From Bacteroidales bacterium (GTDB taxonomy: Bacteria; Bacteroidota; Bacteroidia; Bacteroidales; UBA3663): DNA of 56,373 nucleotides. The stretch spans positions 1-56,373 of the forward strand of contig JAFZBE010000051.1 of the NCBI GenBank assembly GCA_017561935.1, read 5' to 3'. Of the stretch, positions 8,269-16,700 are shown piece after piece. Each line of letters begins with the position of its first letter. The stretch's first letter is position 1. Both the position numbers and the translations under genes were made by a program. Below the pieces are notes generated by a model, which had not been told where the DNA came from, searched no databases, and saw nothing but the letters and a program-made list of their open reading frames with translations.

Positions 8269-9792
8269 CTATTTCTTGATGAACAACCCTTTGGCTGTGC
8301 CCTTGATGGGACGGCCGAGGAGGTCGTAACAGGTGGCGTTTGGCGTTTGGCTATTGGCTGTTGGCAGCTGGATGTCGCTGGTGTTGATGTCGCAGAAGAC
8401 GTACGACGAGCGGTTGGCTACGGCCATGGCTGTCTCGTAGGCGGAGATGGATTCGCTGGGGACATAGACGTAGATGGTGGCGGGGTTGCCGTAGAACGAG
8501 TTCTTGACGAAGGTGGGAGGTGTGGCCTGGGCAAAGGCGATGCGCTCCATGTTGGCAGCTTCACGGAAAGCGTTGGCAGGAACGCCGCTGATGGTGCCGA
8601 GGATGGTGACACCAGTGAGCGCGGTGCAGCCTTCGAGCATGTAGCTGCTGATGGTGGTGACGGTGCTGGGGATGACCAGTGTCTCAAGGCTGGTTTGCGC
8701 GAAAGCGGTGTTCCAGATGGTGGTGAGGCCTTCGTTGAGGTTGAGTTCCTTGAGGGTGGCAACCTTGTAGAAGGCGAAGTTGAGGATCTCGGTCACTGTC
8801 GATGGTACGGTGTAGGTGGTCTTGCCGCAGTTCATCGGCACGTACATCAGGATGGTCTTGCCAGCATTGAAGAGCACGTTGTCCTGGACCACATAGCTGG
8901 TGTTGTCCTTGCTTACCGAGATGGTTGACAAGGGCACACCCTGGAAGATGCCGTAGCCGAGGCTGGTGACACCTGCGGGAATCTCGGATATCTCGCTGAG
9001 GCCGGTGCATCCCGAGAAGACGTTGTTGCCCATCTCCTTCAATGAGGTGGGGAAGGTGAAGCTGGTGAGGGCAGCGTCACCGCTGAATGCGCTTGCAGCG
9101 ATGACTTCTACGGTGGCGGGCAGCTCGGCAGTTTCGAGGGCGGTGCAATAGCTGAAGGCACTCTCGCCTACGTAGCGCAAGGTGGCGCCGTCGGCAAAGC
9201 TGATCTTCTTCAGACTTGATGCGGTCTGGAAGGCGTAGGTCTGAATGGTGTCGAGCTTGGCGGGGAAAGCCAGTTCGGCGATGGCACTGCTGTAGGAGAA
9301 TGCACTCTTGTCGATGGTGACGAGGTCTTCGGGCAGCTCGACAGTGACGAGGCTCTCGAGACGGAGGAAGGCATTCTGACCGATGCGGGTAACTGTCTTG
9401 GGCAGCTTGATGCTGGTGAGGGTGCGGCAATTGTTGAACATCCAGTCGCCTATTACGTTGTCGGCGGTGGTGTAGTTCACCTTGCTGGTCTTGTAATAGA
9501 GGTCTTCGCTGGCGACGATGGTGGCATCGCTGAGGTCGAGCTCGGCAAGCACGCCTTCGTTGGTCTCGCTGGAGGTGAGGCCGGCGGTCATCATCTGGCG
9601 CAGGAAGAGGATGTCGGCTCCGTTGAGGGGACCGTTGACTTTCAGTGACGTCGTAGTGGTCTTGGCGGCGGCGTCGATGAGGGTGGAGAGGGTGCCGGGC
9701 TCGGTCACGGTGACGGTCTCGGCTGTTGCGTATTGGCAGCTGGCGATCACGAGGACGGCTGCGAGGAATTTTCTTGATGTAGAGATTTGCAT
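8269..9792 (-). CDS. Secreted BspA-like leucine-rich repeat protein
   Basis: The 507-residue protein has a signal peptide (MQISTSRKFLAAVLVIASC, cleavage near ATA-ET). A long array of LRR_5/BspA-type repeats follows from about residue 100 to 420, with recurring patterns such as LTSIKLPKTVTRIGQNAFLR and VTEILNFAFYKVATLKEL. The C-terminus (NATCYDLLGRPIKGTAKGLF then IKK) resembles the sorting tails of Prevotella secreted proteins that end in a short beta domain; whether it is a true type IX tail is uncertain. BspA-family proteins act in adhesion or binding at the cell surface. It stands alone, with a terminator behind it. No clear promoter was found in front of it. The start is the only ATG that leaves a complete signal peptide. 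Confidence 0.88.
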   Translation of the reverse strand: MQISTSRKFLAAVLVIASCQYATAETVTVTEPGTLSTLIDAAAKTTTTSLKVNGPLNGADILFLRQMMTAGLTSSETNEGVLAELDLSDATIVASEDLYYKTSKVNYTTADNVIGDWMFNNCRTLTSIKLPKTVTRIGQNAFLRLESLVTVELPEDLVTIDKSAFSYSSAIAELAFPAKLDTIQTYAFQTASSLKKISFADGATLRYVGESAFSYCTALETAELPATVEVIAASAFSGDAALTSFTFPTSLKEMGNNVFSGCTGLSEISEIPAGVTSLGYGIFQGVPLSTISVSKDNTSYVVQDNVLFNAGKTILMYVPMNCGKTTYTVPSTVTEILNFAFYKVATLKELNLNEGLTTIWNTAFAQTSLETLVIPSTVTTISSYMLEGCTALTGVTILGTISGVPANAFREAANMERIAFAQATPPTFVKNSFYGNPATIYVYVPSESISAYETAMAVANRSSYVFCDINTSDIQLPTANSQTPNATCYDLLGRPIKGTAKGLFIKK

Positions 9793-9952
9793 AATATTTA
9801 TTTTAAAAACACGAATTATCGCGAATGAACATGAATTTTAATGGGTCGGCCTAAGGCCTCAAAATCTCTCAAAATCATATTGAAAATCAAACAAACCTTG
9901 CTGAAGGATTTTTACATCGGATTTTTGTGGGATTTTGAGCGAAGCGACCTAT
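9793..9952. other. Spacer between the S46 peptidase and the BspA-like gene
   Basis: It is AT-rich with no ORF of note. It contains AACACGAATTATCG near 9807, a motif seen again at 13651. CTCAAAATC boxes around 9858-9882 can pair with GATTTTGAG near 9931-9939, a weak hairpin behind the S46 gene without a clear T run. A perfect GGCCTAAGGCC lies near 9848. Confidence 0.4.
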
Positions 9953-11983
9953 CTAAAATCCTAACTCGGTGAGGACGTACTGCGAATGGGACTTGTTCTT
10001 GAGGACCCAGAGGACATACTGGATATCGACGAAGATGTTGCGCATGAGGGCGGGATCGGTGCGGTAGATGGAGGCGAGGCCCGACTCCTCGCGGTCGAAG
10101 TTGAGGCCGACGAGTTCGCCCTTGGCATTGACGACGGGACTGCCCGAATTGCCCGATGCAGTCTCGGCATTGGCGAGCAGACAGCAGGGAACGGGCACGC
10201 CCTTCTGTTTGCTGAGGTCCTTGACCTTGCCAGGGGAGAGACGCATGGTCTTGTTGGCATCATATTCCTTCACCCTGTCCTGCTGCATGTCGCTGTAGGC
10301 GCGCATGTAGGTGCTGTAGAGCTCGGTCTGGCGACGTGCGTAGGGGGTGCGGTCACGGCTGATGCGTGCCACGCGGTTGCGGTAGAAGGCAAGGCAGAGG
10401 TTGTAGAGCGTGTCCTGCTGCAAGGCCTGGGTGCCCTGCTCGACGGCATTGCCGAGGAAGGCGTTGACCTTGGCGGGGTCGGTGAGCAGGGACTGGGCAT
10501 AGAGACGGTCCATGTCGTAGGGCTGACGGAAGATGTCCTCAAGGTATTCGGGGTCCATCTCCTTGATGTAATAGGGCAGGAGGGTCTTCATCATGCCGCA
10601 GTCCTCGTTGCGGTCGAACTGTCGGAAGAAGTCGTCGGCGATGCGGCGTATCTCCTTCATCTCGTTCTCCATGGCCTTTTCACGATTCTGACGATGGGCG
10701 CGGTCGATGTTGAGGAGTTTCTCGAACTTGCCGGCGAAGGGCAGGATGGATGCACCGCTGCTCACCACCTGGTTGAACACCTCTTCGGCATGGTTGAAGC
10801 GGGTGAGCTGACGGTAGTTGTCGTGCATGTCGTTGATGAGCGTGGCCCCATATTCCTGCTGGCGTTCGGGTGATGCGTTGATCCAGGCCTGCAGTGCCTC
10901 GTCCTCCTGTCGGCGGCGTTCCACAAGTTTGCGTTCCCGTGTGCCGTTGATCTCGCCGCGCGAGCGGGTGTAGGTGTTGTTGATGCTGCTGATGCGTACG
11001 CCATAAGCGGACTTCTTTTCGCCCGTGGCTTTTTCCTGACAGGTCTTCAAATAGTCCATCTTGGCTTTTGAGACGTCCATGCGGAAGCGGGTGTCGGAGT
11101 TCACAATCTTATCGACGGCAAACCACGGGATGTGCTTGCGCGTCTGCGAGGGGAAGCCGGCCACCATGACGAAGTCGCCCCGTTTGGGCGATTTCGTGGC
11201 GATCTTCAGATGGGAGGTGGGATGGTAGGGGATGTTGGTCGCCTTGAAGGTGGTTGAGAGCCCTGCCTTGTTGGCATAGACGCGCAGGATGGCGAAGTCG
11301 CAGGCATAACGTGGCCATTGCCAGTTGGCCTCGTCGCCACCCACCATGGCAAGTGAGACGGGAGGGCTGGCCACGATGCGCACGTCGTGGAACATCCTGT
11401 AACGTGCCATGATGTATTGCTGTCCGCCCATCATGGCATAGACGCGTGTGCCTTCGCTGCCGGTGTTCTTGGCAGCCTTGGCGAAACGGGCGGCACGTTC
11501 GGCGAGGGAGTCGGTGCGCACCTTGCCCGACAGTCCGTCGAGGCCTTCGGCAAGCTGGGCGGTGATGTCTTCGCAGGAAACGAGCTGGTTGACCTGCAGG
11601 TTGTGGAGCGGGGCTTCCTGTTCGCGGCTTTCGGCCCAACATCCATACTTGACATAGTCGTTCTCGGGTGTCGAGATGTCCTTGATGTATCGGCTCACGC
11701 AGTGGTAGTTGGTGATGATGAGACCGTCGTCGGAGATGAACGATGCGGTGGCGAAGGGCGAGGCGAGTCCGCCCTCCTGGCTCAGCGAGAGGATGGCGGT
11801 GGAGAGGCTGGCCTCGTCGGTGGAGTAGATCTGCTCGCGGCTCATCTTGAGGCCATCCTTCCGCAGCAGCTGATAGACTTCGTCGGACACGGCCTGATGC
11901 GGGAACCACAGGCCAGTTGAGACTTGTGAGAATGCGCTGCAGCAAATGAACAGCAACAATATGCTGAATGTCGGTTTCTTCAT
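9953..11983 (-). CDS. S46 family dipeptidyl-peptidase (DPP7/DPP11-like)
   Basis: S46 peptidases release dipeptides from the N-termini of peptides in the periplasm of Bacteroidota. The 676-residue protein has a signal peptide (MKKPTFSILLLFICCSAFSQ). The chymotrypsin-like triad is visible: H94 in TNYHC, D229 in CDFAILRVY and S613 in GNSGSP. The helical insertion typical of the family lies between D229 and S613. At the predicted S1-pocket region the sequence is NFDREESGLASIY, unlike my memory of either standard DPP7 or DPP11, so the residue preference cannot be assigned. It is slightly shorter than the usual 700-720 residues. It starts 3 bases after the metalloprotease stop, so it is probably the last gene of the TonB-receptor operon and would process peptides brought in or produced by it. 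Confidence 0.9.
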   Translation of the reverse strand: MKKPTFSILLLFICCSAFSQVSTGLWFPHQAVSDEVYQLLRKDGLKMSREQIYSTDEASLSTAILSLSQEGGLASPFATASFISDDGLIITNYHCVSRYIKDISTPENDYVKYGCWAESREQEAPLHNLQVNQLVSCEDITAQLAEGLDGLSGKVRTDSLAERAARFAKAAKNTGSEGTRVYAMMGGQQYIMARYRMFHDVRIVASPPVSLAMVGGDEANWQWPRYACDFAILRVYANKAGLSTTFKATNIPYHPTSHLKIATKSPKRGDFVMVAGFPSQTRKHIPWFAVDKIVNSDTRFRMDVSKAKMDYLKTCQEKATGEKKSAYGVRISSINNTYTRSRGEINGTRERKLVERRRQEDEALQAWINASPERQQEYGATLINDMHDNYRQLTRFNHAEEVFNQVVSSGASILPFAGKFEKLLNIDRAHRQNREKAMENEMKEIRRIADDFFRQFDRNEDCGMMKTLLPYYIKEMDPEYLEDIFRQPYDMDRLYAQSLLTDPAKVNAFLGNAVEQGTQALQQDTLYNLCLAFYRNRVARISRDRTPYARRQTELYSTYMRAYSDMQQDRVKEYDANKTMRLSPGKVKDLSKQKGVPVPCCLLANAETASGNSGSPVVNAKGELVGLNFDREESGLASIYRTDPALMRNIFVDIQYVLWVLKNKSHSQYVLTELGF

Positions 11984-11986
11984 TTT

Positions 11987-13633
11987 CTATGTGGATGATA
12001 GTTTTTTCATGAACTCGTCGCGCAACTTCTCAAGGATGTCTTCGGTGCCTGAATATTTGAGGAAGAGGTAGCCTTGACTGAGCTGCAGGTCGAGGAAGGA
12101 ACGCACCTCGGGGTCGTTGCGACGTGGGAGCAGGTGTCCCAGCAGGTCGAAATAATAGCGTTGCAGTTCAAGGCGGGTGGCGGGCATTCCTTCCCAGGGA
12201 TCGGCCTTGCCCGGGTTCCATTCGCGGATATGGGTCGCGATATACTGGAGGTTGGCGATGCCGTAGCGTGTCGAGGCCAGGGCATCGTCGCCGAGGTCGG
12301 AGGCTTGCACGTCGGGTTCGTCGGGAATGGCGCTGCGGCTCGCTTTGCGATAGAGGCAACAGGCCTCGTCCTGATGCTGGTCGAGGAATTCCATGTAGGC
12401 TTCGTCGTCGGCAAAGTCGCTATAGCCTGCCTGGATGGAATAGATGTCGTAGGGGCCGAGAATAGGCGGGAAAACGTAGGTCACACCATCGCCAGGTTGG
12501 GCAACGTAGTTGAAACGGGCATAGTCCATGATGCTGGCCGTGGTGCCGTGTGCCGCGCAGAAGACGGGATTGCGCAAGTCTTCGGTGTGATAGGCGAACG
12601 AGGCGCGGAAGTTGTGTTCGAGGCCCAGACAATGTCCGATCTCGTGGGCGGCTGCGTAGCGGATGAGGTGGAACACCAGGCTATCGCTTATCCCGTGACG
12701 AACATCGGGGTAATAGGCGGACGTCTGGAGGAAGAGCCAGGATTTGAGCTTGGCGATGACATTCGAATAGAAGAGCACGTCGGCCTGCAGGATTTCTCCT
12801 GTGCGAGGGTCGATCCAGTGACGGCCTTCGGCATTGGCCTGATCGCTTTCGATGCGAAAGAAGGTGTTGCTGGTGATGTCGAAGGGGTCGAAGTCCTTGC
12901 CACTTTCGGCAAAGGTCAGCCCTTTCAGGAGGTCGGGATGGCCGATGGTCGCGAAGGCCAGGTTCCAGTCCTCGATGCCCTGACGGATGGCATCCTGCCA
13001 CAGCTTGGGGAAACTGTCGTCGATGTGGAAGACGATGTTTGTGCCCTTGTCCAAGCGGAAACGGTTGATGTAGGGGTGTTCGTTGTCCTTGTAGCCAATG
13101 CGTTTGTCGGCCGGTCGGCGCTGCATGGCGGGTTCGGGAAGTTGCAGCAGAGATTTGCGAACGGAGATAGTGTATTTGTTCGAATACGTGTGATCGATGC
13201 GGACTTCGAGGTGGCGGAGGTCGCCGCGGAACCTGGTGATTCGGCTATCGATGAGTTCGCCGGGGAGGCTTTTGCCGGAGAGGATATCCAAGCCCTTCTG
13301 GATCTTGAGGAAGTAGGGGGAAAGGTCCACGAGGTATTTGTCGCCTTGCATCGAAGCTATCGGAAGGACGGTGGGTTCGGGCTTGAAGCGGGCGTCGTCG
13401 GTGGTGATGACGAGGCTGTCGTTGCGTATCGAGAAACGGACGAGCTGCGGATCGTACATGCGCACCCCAGGGCAGATGTGTTTCTTGCCCATCCACCAGT
13501 CGCGACTCACTTGCTCCACGCGTGCTGCCACGATGAAGTCCTTGCCCAGCAGGTCGCAGGGCACTTCGGTCATTTGCTCGGCAGCAACCGATAGCGCATG
13601 AAGCAATAGAATGAGAAGCAGTGAAATCCTCAT
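11987..13633 (-). CDS. Secreted zinc metalloprotease (HExxHxxGxxH)
   Basis: The zinc site is clear: H330-E331-x-x-H334-C-L-G-L-E-H340, followed by the downstream methionine turn in ASIMDYARF. This marks a metzincin-type endopeptidase. The start at 13633 (MRISLLLILLLHALSVAAEQ) gives a good signal peptide; an upstream in-frame codon at 13666 would spoil it. The 548-residue protein is shorter than Bacteroidales zinc-dependent proteases of the DUF5117/DUF4953 type (about 800 residues) but has a similar layout of an N-terminal beta-rich part followed by the catalytic domain. It lies 160 bases after the DUF6850 barrel and 3 bases before the S46 peptidase. The likely role is to cut proteins at the surface or in the periplasm into peptides for the S46 enzyme. 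Confidence 0.85.
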   Translation of the reverse strand: MRISLLLILLLHALSVAAEQMTEVPCDLLGKDFIVAARVEQVSRDWWMGKKHICPGVRMYDPQLVRFSIRNDSLVITTDDARFKPEPTVLPIASMQGDKYLVDLSPYFLKIQKGLDILSGKSLPGELIDSRITRFRGDLRHLEVRIDHTYSNKYTISVRKSLLQLPEPAMQRRPADKRIGYKDNEHPYINRFRLDKGTNIVFHIDDSFPKLWQDAIRQGIEDWNLAFATIGHPDLLKGLTFAESGKDFDPFDITSNTFFRIESDQANAEGRHWIDPRTGEILQADVLFYSNVIAKLKSWLFLQTSAYYPDVRHGISDSLVFHLIRYAAAHEIGHCLGLEHNFRASFAYHTEDLRNPVFCAAHGTTASIMDYARFNYVAQPGDGVTYVFPPILGPYDIYSIQAGYSDFADDEAYMEFLDQHQDEACCLYRKASRSAIPDEPDVQASDLGDDALASTRYGIANLQYIATHIREWNPGKADPWEGMPATRLELQRYYFDLLGHLLPRRNDPEVRSFLDLQLSQGYLFLKYSGTEDILEKLRDEFMKKLSST

Positions 13634-13753
13634 AATAAATAATTGTTTTTTAACACGAATTACCATTAATTACCATATATTTTCTTTCAATGATTTATAG
13701 CAAGTTTGTACAAGCATATAATTCATGATCATTCGTGATAGTTCGTGTTAAAG
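13634..13753. other. AT-rich intercistronic spacer with AACACGAATTA motif
   Basis: It contains AACACGAATTACC near 13651 and its inverted partner ATAGTTCGTGTTAAAG near 13737. The two could close a long-range stem of about 9 bases. No strong promoter match was seen for the metalloprotease gene. Confidence 0.35.
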
Positions 13754-13795
13754 AACCCCTCGAACCTTTCGAACCCCTCAAACCTTTCAAACCTC
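13754..13795. repeat. 9-bp tandem array between DUF6850 and metalloprotease genes
   Basis: It reads AACCCCTCG, AACCTTTCG, AACCCCTCA, AACCTTTCA and a partial AACCTC on the plus strand, ending at the stop of the barrel gene. It is a member of the spacer array family described in the findings. Confidence 0.9.
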
Positions 13796-15398
13796 AATAA
13801 TATATGCCGAGGGCGGCGGCGACATGGTAGCCGTCGGTGTCGTTGTCGGTCTTGAGGTAGGAGCCTCCAAACTTGATGAACCAGATGTTGCGGTAGGTCT
13901 TGAAGGTGATAGGCATCTGATAAGTGAGTTCGAGCTGGCCCTTGTAGTAGTTGGCACCGTAGTAGTCCATGTCGGGGAGCAGCACGCTGGTGGCATAGAT
14001 GCCCGTGGCATCGTTGAGGTTGAGGTCCGACAGGGTGGAAAAGTGATAGCCGGCCGTGGCTTCCACCCAGAGGGATTTGTCGCCCTTGTGGAAGAGTGCA
14101 CCACCGCCTTCGAGCAATGCATCCAGTCCGCCTACTTCACGCGTTGATACGGGTAGGTTGTACTGTGCCTTGTCGTATTGGTAGATGGCACGTGCGCCGG
14201 CGTATGCCTTTGCCTTGTCGCCGTCGAGCCAAAGCAACTTGTAGTGCATGTCGGCCAGGTATTCGTACTGCTCATAGCGGTTCTTGTAGGTGATGAGCGT
14301 CTGGTAATAGGTGGTCGATGCGCCCGTCTCGGAGTTGAGTTCGATGACTTTCTGCTGACGGTGTTCATCGCCCAAGGCGGGCTTGTACTTCAGCGTCAGA
14401 TCGAGCTGATGGAGCGTCGTATTGCCATGGATGCGGTTTTGTGACTGGAACCGCCACTCCTGGTTGCGCCAGGCGGCGGGCTCGGCCTTATACTGCTCGT
14501 ACATGTATTCGCGGGCATGTTCGAAACCGAAGGCGTTGAGGCTTTGGAAGGCTTCGGTGCGGAAGCTATATTCGAATTCGAGGCCGAACTCATGATTCAC
14601 ATATTCGCGACTGTAGGCATTGTAACCGCCCACGGTGCCAATGACGTGTTCGAGGCCCGTGGCCTGGTAATACATCAGCGTGGCGTCGCTCTGAACGGTG
14701 GTGAGGCCCGTCAGTTTCTCCTTGTAGCGCTGATAGTGGGGTGCCAGGCCTACGCTGTGCTGACCGAGGGTATAGGTGATGGCAGGGGCCACGCGATAAC
14801 GGGCCATCATCACACGCGAACGCGGATCCTTCAGACGGGAGTAGTCGCCCACCTTGTAGTCGAGACGGAAGCCGTAGGTGAAGGGACCGGTGTGGATGGT
14901 GGAGAGCCGGGCTGTGAGGTCGATGAACTGACGTTCGTACTTGCCTGGGATGGCGCTGCCCGAGATGTAGGGGTTGCTGTGTTCGTTGCGAAGCACGTCG
15001 CACCATGCGCGGTTGAAGTCGCGGCCGGTATTGAACTCAAAACGTCCGAAACCCACGATGTGCCTGCTGACGCGCTGGTAACGCTCGGAGAGGAAATGGA
15101 AGGTGTTCTTCTTGTCGCCGTCCTGCACGAGATGATGGTCGCTGTTGGTCTGCGACAGCTCAAAGTAGGTGAGGCCGCGATCGGTGAGCGAGTCCAGTCC
15201 CAGACCTGCTGCATTGCCCGTGTTACGCCACACCTCCTGAGCATCCTGGTATTCGTAGGAGCCTTTCGAACTCAAGTCCCCCTGCGCTTGTGCGTTGGTG
15301 CTCACGGCGGCGAGCATCAGAAAAAGTCCCCCACTTAACCCCCTGCGTAGGTGGAGGCATTGCGGCTGAAAGAGTTTGGTTTTGAATATTGAGGTCAT
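13794..15398 (-). CDS. DUF6850 family outer-membrane beta-barrel protein
   Basis: The product (about 534 residues from the ATG at 15398) begins MTSIFKTKLFQPQCLHLRRG, has a hydrophobic stretch (GLFLMLAAVSTNAQAQ) and then a barrel made of alternating aromatic strands, for example YGFRLDYKVGDYS, LTYQMPITFKTYRNIWFIKF and a C-terminal strand GYHVAAALGIYY. The pattern matches the family annotated as DUF6850 outer-membrane beta-barrel protein, whose function is not established. A GTG at 15431 is a possible earlier start but would overlap the preceding gene. It follows the DUF4876 gene by 19 bases. The combination TonB receptor, DUF4876 and DUF6850 recurs in Bacteroidales from memory, which suggests the three work together in the outer membrane. 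The last residue of the C-terminal strand is aromatic (Y), as expected for BAM recognition. Confidence 0.75.
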   Translation of the reverse strand: MTSIFKTKLFQPQCLHLRRGLSGGLFLMLAAVSTNAQAQGDLSSKGSYEYQDAQEVWRNTGNAAGLGLDSLTDRGLTYFELSQTNSDHHLVQDGDKKNTFHFLSERYQRVSRHIVGFGRFEFNTGRDFNRAWCDVLRNEHSNPYISGSAIPGKYERQFIDLTARLSTIHTGPFTYGFRLDYKVGDYSRLKDPRSRVMMARYRVAPAITYTLGQHSVGLAPHYQRYKEKLTGLTTVQSDATLMYYQATGLEHVIGTVGGYNAYSREYVNHEFGLEFEYSFRTEAFQSLNAFGFEHAREYMYEQYKAEPAAWRNQEWRFQSQNRIHGNTTLHQLDLTLKYKPALGDEHRQQKVIELNSETGASTTYYQTLITYKNRYEQYEYLADMHYKLLWLDGDKAKAYAGARAIYQYDKAQYNLPVSTREVGGLDALLEGGGALFHKGDKSLWVEATAGYHFSTLSDLNLNDATGIYATSVLLPDMDYYGANYYKGQLELTYQMPITFKTYRNIWFIKFGGSYLKTDNDTDGYHVAAALGIYY

Positions 15399-15417
15399 GA
15401 GGTTTTCAGTTTTGAGG

Positions 15418-16632
15418 TCATTTGAATTCACCTATTTCAATGTCGGTGGTGCAAGCCCAGTCATCGACACTATAGTTGGTGTCCTTCAGCACGGCGCGTC
15501 CATCCTCGGTGGTCGATTCGACGACACGATAGACCACTTCGCCTGTGTAGCCCGAGACGGCGGTGATGTTGGTGTAGCCTGCATCGATGTAGTCGTAGAA
15601 TCGCTTGGTGCTGACATCGACGGTACCATCGGTACGGTAACGCAGGATATCCACGCCATCGACCACATACTTGGCCGGTGCCTTGAGCTGCTGGGTGCCG
15701 GAGGATTTGCCGTCGGCATAGACGGGTTCCCAATCGGCAGGATTCTCGTCGGTTTCGACGAGGGCGATGCCACAGGGGCCACTCTGCACGAGGTTCATGT
15801 TCGGAATGCCCGTGAAGGCTGTCCACACCAATATCATGGCAGGGGTGGCGGGGTTGTTGACGGGGGCGTTGGCTGCATTCGATTTGCACTCAAAGTCGGC
15901 AGCGCTCTCGTCGAAATCGTCCGAAGCATTGACACGATGGTCAACGGCACTGTTGGTCACGATGACATGTTCGCCAGGCGAGAGGATATGATTGCCTTCG
16001 CTGGGGAACTGGAACACCTGCTTGATGTAGATGTAGTCGCTGTGCGTGCTGATCACGTAGGCGGGTGTCGAACCGCTCTCCATCAGGCAGAGGTACATGC
16101 CGGCGATATCGACCTCTTCGTCGCTGTTGTTATAGAGTTCGATGAAGCGTCCTGCGAGGTAATTCTTGTTGTTGTTGTCCTTGCAACCCGCATAATAGAC
16201 CTTGCTGAGGAGCACCGACTGCTTGCGGGCGCAGTTGGTGTTGAGCGTGATGCGTGTGGCATCGGTGACCAGCACCTGACCTGCCAAGGCTCCCGAAAGG
16301 ACGTAGGTGCCATGTTGCACCGTCTCGCCCGTGGCGGCCATGTACTGGTCGGAGGTGATGCTCCACGAGGTGCTGATGTTGTAGATGTCGGGAATCACGT
16401 TGGTGAAGGTGGCCGTGCCGCTGCCATCGGTCATTGCCGTGTAGCTGTAGCCCGTGCTGCTGATGAGAGACACGTTCTGGCCACCGGTCACGCCCGTGAG
16501 GCCTGAGGGGTCCTGGACGGTGACATAGACGGTGATGGGCTGGGTCTGATCGTCGCTGCTCAGGCAGCTGCTCAGGCCAAGGACTGCGGCGATGCTCAGG
16601 GCGGCGGATATGAGGGTTGATATCTTGTTCAT
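15418..16632 (-). CDS. DUF4876 domain surface lipoprotein
   Basis: The start at 16632 (MNKISTLISAALSIAAVLGL followed by SSC) gives a signal peptide with a lipobox ending at the cysteine near residue 23. The upstream extension to 16812 is low-complexity readthrough of the repeat array and of the end of the receptor gene. The mature part starts with an acidic SSDDQT stretch, as seen for surface-exported lipoproteins of Bacteroidota. An immunoglobulin-like beta domain (ITVYVTVQDPSGLTGVTGG to about residue 110) follows. The rest, with VYYAGCKDNNNKNYLAGRFI and ELYNNSDEEVDIAGMYLCL, resembles a lamin-tail-like beta sandwich, as in DUF4876. It lies between the TonB receptor (64-base spacer) and the DUF6850 barrel (19-base gap). 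It is probably the substrate-capturing partner of the receptor. Confidence 0.78.
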   Translation of the reverse strand: MNKISTLISAALSIAAVLGLSSCLSSDDQTQPITVYVTVQDPSGLTGVTGGQNVSLISSTGYSYTAMTDGSGTATFTNVIPDIYNISTSWSITSDQYMAATGETVQHGTYVLSGALAGQVLVTDATRITLNTNCARKQSVLLSKVYYAGCKDNNNKNYLAGRFIELYNNSDEEVDIAGMYLCLMESGSTPAYVISTHSDYIYIKQVFQFPSEGNHILSPGEHVIVTNSAVDHRVNASDDFDESAADFECKSNAANAPVNNPATPAMILVWTAFTGIPNMNLVQSGPCGIALVETDENPADWEPVYADGKSSGTQQLKAPAKYVVDGVDILRYRTDGTVDVSTKRFYDYIDAGYTNITAVSGYTGEVVYRVVESTTEDGRAVLKDTNYSVDDWACTTDIEIGEFK

Positions 16633-16645
16633 GGTTTTGCTGGGG

Positions 16646-16700
16646 GCTAGGTTGTCTAGATTTTCTAGGTTTTCTAGAGGCTCTAGATTATCAAGATTAG
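16646..16700. repeat. 9-bp tandem array, unit near TTTTCTAGA
   Basis: Six imperfect 9-base units (TTGTCTAGA, TTTTCTAGG, TTTTCTAGA, GGCTCTAGA, TTATCAAGA, TTAGAGATT) fill the spacer and touch the stop codon of the TonB receptor. The unit sequence differs from the AACCCCTCA arrays but the period and placement are the same. Confidence 0.8.

Noticed and set aside
12074..13594. 506-residue plus-strand ORF
   Set aside because: It lies wholly antisense to the zincin gene, which has a signal peptide and a zinc site. Its composition is that of a reverse-strand shadow.
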